Both the position numbers and the translations under genes were made by a program. The notes under the pieces were generated by a model, which was given only the letters and a program-made list of their open reading frames with translations, made no database searches and had not been told where the DNA came from. Below, one piece after another: positions 54,113 through 64,000 of a stretch of 64,000 nucleotides of DNA. The stretch is from Parapristionchus giblindavisi (Eukaryota > Nematoda > Chromadorea > Rhabditida > Diplogasteridae): contig CALSFV010000264.1 in the NCBI GenBank assembly GCA_943737045.1, forward strand, positions 124,001 to 188,000, written 5' to 3'. Every line of letters begins with the position of its first letter. Within the stretch, counting starts at the first letter, position 1.

Positions 54113-56342
54113 ATGCTCTCTCCAACCTTCAGACTACTGAATAAATCGATTAGGTTTGTTGATTCATTACTGTTGTACATCTATTATTGATTGATTGTAG
54201 ATGTTATGGATCTGGATGGGCAATTCCTATATCGGGAGGAGTACGGAAAGATGCCCCTTTAGCATCATTCTTAGAAGAATACAGTAGAGTATTCTTTGAT
54301 GATACCATAACCAAGGATGATCCTACGGTATCTATTCCATTATTGATTGATTGGAATCAATCGATATTCAGGTATCTCGTCTTCGTGATGGAATATTAGC
54401 TGGTCATAGAGCATCTCTTGCCTCTGCTATCACTCTTGTTGAATCAACTAATCCAAGGAAGAGAGCACAAGGAAATGTTCTATTACAGGTATACTGTAGA
54501 TATTGGATTACTGTAGAATATATCTGATTTAGGAGATGTTGAAAGAAGAGAAACGACGATTTGATGAGAAAGGAGTAGAAAGTCTTATCTATAGAGTAGG
54601 TACGATGCCTGATTATTGATTGACAATTAATCTTTGATCTTTGTAGCAATCTCGGGTAGTCCAGGAGTAGGTAAATCATCATTCATAGAAGCATTAGGAA
54701 AAGAATTAACGGAGAATAGAGGAAAGAATGTTGCTGTTCTTACTATTGATCCATCATCAAAAGTTACTGGAGGTATTATCCTGATATGATCTTTGATCTT
54801 TGATCTCTATCTTTCTAGGATCTCTATTGGGCGATTTAACTCGTATGCAGAATCTCTCAGTGAATCCTCGTGCATATATCAGACAATCTCCTTCGTGCGG
54901 AGCACTTGGAGGAGTATTTTTTGGTTTTTTTACAATATGTAAAGATTAAAGTAAAGATTCATATTCGTAATATCATAACATTATATTATTCATTATCTCC
55001 TATTCAACTTGATAGGTAGCTCGTGGTATTCATGAAGCCATCATTCTATGTGAAGGAGCTGGATACGATGTTGTCATCATTGAGACTGTAGGTAAGCAAT
55101 CGATAATCAATCGACCTACCGTAATACATTGATGGATCGTTGTAGGAGTAGGTCAATCAGAAGTATCAGTAGTTGATATGTGTGATATGTTGACTCTTCT
55201 TCTTTCACCTGCACATGGAGATGAACTACAGGTAGATGAATAGATGGTATAATATATAATGATTATATTACGAATAGGGAGTTAAACGTGGAATAATGGA
55301 ATTGAGTGATCTACTTGTTGTAACTAAAGATGATGGAGATTTGAAGGCTAAAGCTAAAGTGAGTACTATTGTATATCTCTATCTCTTTATTCTTTCATTT
55401 CATTTAGATTGCTCAAGCAGAACACATCTCCGCCCTTAAGTTCATGCGTCCACGGTCTCGTGAATGGAAACCAAAGGTGAGATGGTATACTGTAGATGTC
55501 ATCATTGAGACTGTAGGTAAGCAATCGATAATCACTCGATCTACCGTAATACATTGATGGATCGTTGTAGGAGTAGGTCAATCAGAAGTATCAGTAGTTG
55601 ATATGTGTGATATGTTAACTCTTCTCCTTTCACCTGCTCATGGAGATGAACTACAGGTAGATGAATAGATGGTATAATATATAATGATTATATTACGAAT
55701 AGGGAGTTAAACGTGGAATAATGGAATTGAGTGATCTACTTGTTGTAACTAAAGATGATGGAGATTTGAAGGCTAAAGCTAAAGTGAGTACTATTGTATA
55801 TCTCTATCTCTTTATTCTTTCATTTCATTTAGATTGCTCAAGCAGAACACATCTCCGCCCTTAAGTTCATGCGTCCACGGTCTCGTGAATGGAAACCAAA
55901 GGTGAGATGGTATACTGTAGATGATATCGATTGATTATGAATGAATATAGGTTCTTCGTTCATCAATAATGGATCCTGTATCAGTATCAGCTGTATGGGA
56001 TGAATGTGAAGAATATTGGAAGACAATAGCATTATCAGGAACACTTATGAAGAGAAGAGATGAACAAATGCATCAGTTAGTATATTATGAATATGATGAT
56101 ATTCAATGATCATATTGATATATAGATGTATGTGGAGACACGTTGAAGGACAATTGATGGCTTTGTTCACCAAACATCCTAATCTAGTTGCTATGACCAA
56201 GGAAATGGAGAAGAGAGTTAGATTGGCTGAGGTATGATAAAGAGAAAGATCAAAGATCAAAGATCAAGGATGATTCCAGATCACTCCTGGTCAAGCAGCT
56301 GATAATCTTGTTCGAACATTCTTTGGAATCAAACATCAATAG
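54113..56342 (+). pseudogene. MMAA: MMAA copy 2, with internal 425-bp tandem duplication
   Basis: The same exon series as copy 1 (54113-54153, 54201-54327, 54372 onward, stop at 56342), mostly identical, with VSRLRD for VARLRD in exon 3. The block 55072-55496, holding exons 8, 9 and 10, is repeated directly at 55497-55921. Splicing through both blocks breaks the frame: exon 10 ends in phase 0 while the repeated exon 8 needs one leftover base, and a mini-exon between them has an in-frame stop. Skipping one block would restore a normal product. So it is either a pseudogene, a gene rescued by alternative splicing, or a local assembly error. The duplicated blocks differ at a few bases (for example ACTCGATCTACC against AATCGACCTACC), which argues against pure assembly error. 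Confidence 0.8.
55072..55921. repeat. 425-bp tandem direct duplication within MMAA copy 2
   Basis: Positions 55072-55496 repeat at 55497-55921 with few differences, starting in the TGTCATCATTGAGACTG part of exon 7 and ending in the intron after exon 10. MMAA copy 1 has a single version. Confidence 0.9.
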
Positions 56343-56730
56343 TTTATTAATTCATTGTTTTATGTTATGATATTGTAACCATTTGTGTTTATTTCTGACC
56401 ATATTATTATATTTCCTTACTAGTCAATATAGATTATAACGGTGCTTAGTAAATGATTATCGATTGATTGGATAATCATTTATTGTATTCCTATGCCATG
56501 CTCAGTTTTTGTTCTACTAATACGTGTACATTCATTGTCCTCTCTGGTTACATATTCCCTATCGTAGATCGATTGTGGATTACAGTAATCCAATTACTGC
56601 AGATAAATATATTTAGTTGATTATTATGTCACACGGCAAATTGATATGGCGCTTTCTTTCGCCTTGAGTACTGTAAGACGAATTTATGAGGAATACTGTA
56701 TCACTAGAATTATCGATCGATATATGTAGA
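56343..56730. other. Duplicated MMAA-LIG3 spacer
   Basis: Near-identical to 50035-50422. No gene seen. Confidence 0.65.
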
Positions 56731-58910
<2,180 letters not shown>

Positions 58911-58915
58911 GTGAA

Positions 58916-58979
58916 GAAGATTGTATTGATTGATTAGATCTATCAGAGAAGATTGTATTGATTGATTAGATCTATCAGA
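58916..58979. repeat. 32-bp direct repeat at the LIG3-STRIP junction
   Basis: Two perfect tandem copies starting GAAGATTGTATTGATTGATT and ending ATCTATCAGA. The end matches STRIP exon 6 (ATCTATCAGAGAATGG), so the repeat lies across the breakpoint joining LIG3 copy 2 to STRIP copy 2. Confidence 0.85.
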
Positions 58980-61900
58980 GAATGGTTTGTTTTATTGTCT
59001 ATTCTACTATGGATTACTGTATATGTGAGTAACCTTTGTCGCTCTAATTAAAATCGGTTAGGTCGGATGCAAAAATCAAACTAGTGCCAAGTTCTCAGGT
59101 GTTTGAATCCATGCATGATCACGGATAAGGTGTACAATTAATGGTATGATCATGCATATCATGTACTTAAATCGTGCATGGATTCTGAGATTTCATGAAA
59201 GATCACGGAAATTTCGTGCATGATCAAGAATCATGGGCTACCTTCCATGATCGTTCATAGGTTCAAACACTTGAATTGCTGGAGTTCACACTCATTTAAA
59301 AAAAAAGAATTTTGGCTAAATCGGGTGGATTTTGTCGCTAGCGGCAATGTCGCCCACGTATAGATTACTGTATTGATTTATCTTTTATAGAACGTCGTTG
59401 TCGTCGATCAGCAACTTTAGTTGATAATGAATCACTTCGTGTTATTCTATCATGTTTATATCATATGATTGAGTCAATTCGAAGACCTGAATTGATTGAA
59501 AGAGTTGTAGCTACAAATGAAAGAAGATCTGCTATGGCTGCTACTAGAATGAGATTCTTACATGAACTAGGTATACTGTATATGATGAAGTAGTGTATTG
59601 ATTGAATGAATATTATAGAAGATCCACTTGATCATGTAGGATCACCATTGATAATGGTCCTTCTTGATATGTGTCCTCCTTTCTATAATGGAGATTCACC
59701 TCATTATCCAATGAGAAAAGTTCTTCTTCTTATATGGAAGATCCTTCTTGCTCTATTGGGTGGATGGGATGTATTGAGAGAAAAGAAATCACAATTGAGA
59801 GAAAAGAATGGATTATCTCCTATTGAAGATACACTACAGGTACTCATTTATGATATTATGAGATCAAAGATCACATAAGGGAATGTTGGTGACGTATGAA
59901 TAGACTCATCAGGGATTATATACCCTTGTCTTTCAATCATTATGATATAAATGATATTGATTATGAATTGATAGGTAGGAGCTACACTTAAAGCGTCCCT
60001 TCTACGTGATCAAGATTGTCAAATATCACGAGCAAGACCAAGAGCACGATTGGCTATGAGTAGGTATGATAGATTACTGTACTTTTGAGCTCACTAGATT
60101 ACTCCAATTGCGAGACATATTATAGATTATTGTGTCTATTACGGTATCCTATTATTATGGTTACTATATGAATAGCTTGATATCTCAGAAAAATGAAGTC
60201 TAGCAAGCTTATTTTGCTGAAACTTGAGACGTTTGAATAGTCACTGGCCAATATATATTCAAAAAAATTTCTGTGATATCTAGCTATTGATGTTTATATA
60301 TAGTTAGATATATTGGATGATTACAGACAAGTAGCATGTACTGGAGAAGAAGATGTTGATGATATTGGAGGGGATAATGATGGAGATAATGGAATTGAAA
60401 GAGATGATGATAGAAGATTGAATAATGATGATGATGATAATGATAATAGACAACGATCTAGAACATTGACTATGGATAATGCTAATTCATTCAAGGTATC
60501 ATACCAGATACTGTAGTCAGGGTTATGAGATATGTCTAGATTACTGTAGAGGGTTCGGTGGAGGTACCGTAATGTTATAGATGAATGAAGGGGGATTAAT
60601 GATATAGTGTTATATATGAATTCTAGGACTCATATTCATCATCATCATCAATATCATGTAACGATGAGAGTGGAGAACGTACTCCCACAGCTGATAGTCC
60701 ATCTCCATTGAATAAGAAATGTATTGGCCCTAAATGGAAACCTAAAGCACGAATTGATGATATTGAATCATTCATTCAGAATTCAAGGTATATTTTATCA
60801 TGGTTACTTTGAAATCATATAATTATGGCAATAATTGTATAGATGAGTATGTAGCTGTATTCCTATAATGATATGTTGTTATAGACAGAAGATGTTCCAA
60901 TATGATCTGCCAGGAGATACATCCACTCTATTTGGATTACCTCATCCTATACATGCAAGTGTTGAGATATTAAGGAAACATTTGTACACTTCACTCTCTG
61001 ATCTACAGGTTATTCATTGTTTCAGATTATCGATCAATTAAGATTATTGATTCATTTAGATGAAACGAGAAGAGGAATTGGATAAATATCCATTCTCAAT
61101 GAAAGAAGAAGTAGAAGAAACAAAAGCTGAGGCATTGTATAGGTCACAATCAATTTATTATTTTGTATTTTATTATTCTCACAATATTGCAATAATATTA
61201 ATATTATTATTTTAGAATGATGCTTCCCAATCTATCTCAATATGTGGTTGCTCTTCTTAAAGTTCTTCTTGCTGCTGCTCCATCTAACAAGGTACAGTAT
61301 CTATAGAGTACTGTATTGAATTGATTATCGATTGATTAAGGCAAAGAATGATGCATTGAATATCCTATGTGATGTGTTGACACCAGAAACAGAATGTTCA
61401 GATGTTTTATCTAATTCAATATCTCTTGATCATTCGACTAATACTCCTTTAGAAGATTCACTTACTCTTACTATTGATATCTATCGACATAAGGAGGTAT
61501 TCTACTATCTCTCAAATCAATAGTCATGAGTTACTGTAATCATATATGATAGGTGATGGTGAAATCAACATCTGCCATTCTTATCCTTCTTCTTAAACAT
61601 CTTCGTCTCAATCATATATGTCAATATGAATTCCTTGCTCAACATATCTCATTGGGTAATGGAGTACCTCTCATACTCAAGTTCCTTGATCAGAATATGG
61701 CCAAGTATATGCAGGTTCTCATTATTATTATTATTATTATTATTATTTTATTATTATTATGTATATATTATAGTCTCGTCATGAACTTCATCCATACAAT
61801 TTCCCACAAGCAGCAATTTATTATGTTAGAAATAGTAAGTACAATTTGATTATCGATTATTGATTTATTGTGTTTGTTATAGATGAATGGCCTCAATTGA

Positions 61901-62811
61901 ATGCTGATAACGTTGAAGATAATGCATGTGAATCAGGATCATATTCATTATGGAGAAATGTATTCTCGTCTATTAATCTACTCAGAATACTTAATAAGGT
62001 ATTCTAATATCATAATCAATATCGTTTATAATCAATCAATATATTGATTGTAGATCACTAAATGGAAACATTCTCGTACGATGCTCTTGGTTGTCTTCAA
62101 GTCTGCTCCTATTCTCAAGAGATGTCTCAAGATACGATTGGTAAACTTGATCTTTGATCTTTGAACTCTATAAAACCCTATATGATTCAGGCTATCTTCC
62201 AAGTATACGTACTCAAACTTCTGAAGATGCAATCACGTTATCTAGGACGACAATGGAGACGATGTAATATGGATGTCATATCTAGTGTATACTCTAAACT
62301 CAGACATACGTAAGAATATTATATTTGATCTTTGATCTTTGAATTGTTTAGATTGGGTGATGATTGGGCTTTTGCTAATGAAACTAGAACTAAATCATGG
62401 CACTTCCGAAATGTTGAGATAGATCTGAAAGCATCTATGGAAAAGTTCAATGCAAGAAGATATGGAAAATTATATCCTGCATTTGCTATTGGTATGTACT
62501 GTAGTCATTGTATACGGTATTGATTATTGATTGATTAAGGAGATTCGGATAGTTCATCTTCATCTGGTGATGATTCACTTGGTTCTATTAATGATTTTAT
62601 TGAAGTTGATAATTCAGCCCAATCATTACTTGGAAAGAAGGTACTGTATCTTTATGAATACTGTAAGTAAGTATAATCAAGCAATTGATTTGAGGTGGAA
62701 TTGGGTGAGAAGTTCAAGAAGAATTATGAGAAATGGATGGAAAGAGAAGTGATTGGATCAAAGATTGATTGGGATCTTGTATTAGAATGTAGTACGGGAA
62801 TTGTATCATAG
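58965..62811 (+). pseudogene. STRIP1: STRIP copy 2, lacking exons 1-6
   Basis: Homology to the complete STRIP gene begins in the last bases of exon 6 (about 58965). Exons 7-23 follow, from 59391 to the stop at 62811, with the same phases and only scattered substitutions such as DVLREKKSQLR for DILREKKSLLR. All exons I checked stay open. There is no start codon or first 250 residues, and the upstream LIG3 exon is out of phase, so no normal product is expected unless a new promoter is used. Its first intron contains an extra segment (about 59100-59290) with several inverted copies of TGCATGATCA not found in copy 1. Confidence 0.85.
59100..59290. repeat. Inverted TGCATGATCA-type repeats in STRIP copy 2 intron
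   Basis: The segment contains CCATGCATGATCACGGAT, TGATCATGCATATCATG, TCGTGCATGGATT and TTCGTGCATGATCAAGA. These short inverted copies are mostly absent from the matching intron of copy 1. It is probably an insertion or local rearrangement; superfamily unknown. Confidence 0.55.
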
Positions 62812-63164
62812 AATAGATCATCTTAGATATGATAATGAATGATTGTAAATAGGATATACCATCATTCATTCATTCTTTCTATATTTTTGATATTATTTAT
62901 CTTGATTCCTAGTTGTAATTATATTATTGCTTTGCTAAGTATGAATACGGGTTTCATTCTATACAATCAATCGATAGATTCAATGTCTTTGTTCTCACTT
63001 CAATATAAACAATATTTATATCTTTGTTTGTTCAATTTATCTTTAATAAGGGCTTCTGTTCCCTTGAATACCTCTCTACGATATATTAACCTACTGAATG
63101 ATTTTTTTTTATTTAAAGATTAATCAATAGTTGAACATCCTCTCTGGCCTTTCCTATCTTTAGT
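62812..63164. other. STRIP-MMAA spacer, third version
   Basis: Near-identical to 47876-48229 with small indels. No gene seen. Confidence 0.65.
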
Positions 63165-64000
63165 ATGCTCTCTCCAACCTTCAGACTACTGTCTAAATCG
63201 ATTAGGTTGGTTGATTCATTGCTGTTATTCATCTATTATTGATTGATTGTAGATATTATGGATCTGGATGGGCAATTCCAATATCGGGAGGAGTACGGAA
63301 AGATGCCCCTTTAGCATCGTTCTTAGAAGAATACAGTAGAGTATTCTTTGATGATACCATAACCAAGGATGATCCTACGGTATCTATTCGATCATTGATT
63401 GATTGGAATCAATCGATATTCAGGTAGCTCGTCTTCGTGATGGAATATTAGCTGGTCATAGAGCATCTCTAGCCTCTGCTATCACTCTCGTTGAATCAAC
63501 TAATCCAAGGAAGAGGGCACAAGGAAATGTTCTATTACAGGTATACTGTAGATATTGGATTACTGTAGAATATATCTGATTCAGGAGATGTTGAAAGAAG
63601 AGAAACGACGATTTGATGAGAAAGGAGTAGAAAGCCTTATCTTTAGAGTAGGTATGATGCATGATTATTGATTGACAATTGATCTTTGATCTTTGTAGCA
63701 ATCTCGGGTAGTCCAGGAGTAGGTAAATCATCATTCATAGAAGCATTAGGAAAAGAATTAACAGAGAATAGAGGAAAGAAGGTTGCTGTTCTTACTATTG
63801 ATCCATCATCAAAAGTTACTGGAGGTATACGGTATCCTGATATGATCTTTGATCTTTGATCTCTATCTTTCTAGGATCTCTGTTGGGGGATTTAACTCGT
63901 ATGCAGAATCTCTCAGTGAATCCTCGTGCATATATCAGACAATCTCCTTCGTGTGGAGCACTTGGAGGAGTACGTTTTAGTTTTATTACAATATGTAAAG
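63165..64000 (+). CDS. MMAA: MMAA copy 3, cut by the window end
   Basis: Starts with the same presequence ATG as copy 1 (exon 1 63165-63205) and runs through exon 6, which ends at 63969 after SCGALGG. The window ends in the next intron. All visible exons are open and very close to copy 1, including the P-loop [10 protein letters not shown]. Intron 5 has an extra TACGGTAT relative to copy 1. Whether the rest is intact cannot be seen. Confidence 0.88.

Overview
The window is eukaryotic nuclear DNA, most likely from an invertebrate animal whose phylum I cannot name. It is AT-rich. Almost every gene is cut by many 40-70 nt introns, many of which lack a polypyrimidine tract and end in ATTGATTGATTGTAG-like sequence. 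The gene set is metazoan in character: an SLC6 transporter, a secreted prolyl 4-hydroxylase, TFIIF alpha, STRIP, SCO1, MMAA and DNA ligase 3. Exon coordinates come from manual splicing: GT-AG borders, phase agreement and fit to remembered family sequence. No alignment or RNA data were used.

1-17.2 kb. The 3' twelve exons of an ALDH1/2-type aldehyde dehydrogenase (+) are split by one intron of about 9.5 kb filled with nested mobile DNA. That DNA is a fold-back element carrying a TA-flanked MITE and a three-LTR tandem retroelement whose only large ORF is gag-like, followed by a second fold-back element. Then come a small three-TM gene (+), a short secreted prolyl 4-hydroxylase (-), a four-TM gene (-) and a TM protein with a Pro/Thr/Gln minisatellite stalk (-).

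17.9-30 kb. SCO1 (+) and GTF2F1/TFIIF alpha (+) follow. One intron of GTF2F1 hosts a complete histidine-phosphatase gene on the opposite strand, and another hosts a tRNA-Ala(AGC). A complete 584-residue SLC6 transporter (-) comes next.

30-42.8 kb. About 4.7 kb is gene-poor, with GA/CT simple repeats and inverted-repeat elements. Two four-TM paralogues with the same lengths for their first four exons flank a type I membrane protein gene. That gene carries, in an intron, a fold-back element with a hAT-like element inserted in it (8-bp target duplication).

42.8-64 kb. A complete STRIP gene (striatin-interacting, STRIPAK core), MMAA (mitochondrial B12 GTPase chaperone) and the 5' part of LIG3 run on the plus strand. 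The block is then partly repeated: a compact chymotrypsin-fold gene, MMAA copy 2 with an internal 425-bp tandem duplication, a longer but still truncated LIG3 copy, a STRIP copy lacking its first six exons, and the start of MMAA copy 3. This looks like recent tandem segmental duplication, or an assembly that kept haplotypes side by side. The flanking STRIP, MMAA and LIG3 genes share no obvious pathway.

The most unusual signals are the pol-less three-LTR array, the recurring intronic motifs (TACNGTA, GATCTTTGATC, ATTG repeats near acceptors), the STRIP-MMAA-LIG3 duplication with its intervening protease gene, and the tandem four-TM family.
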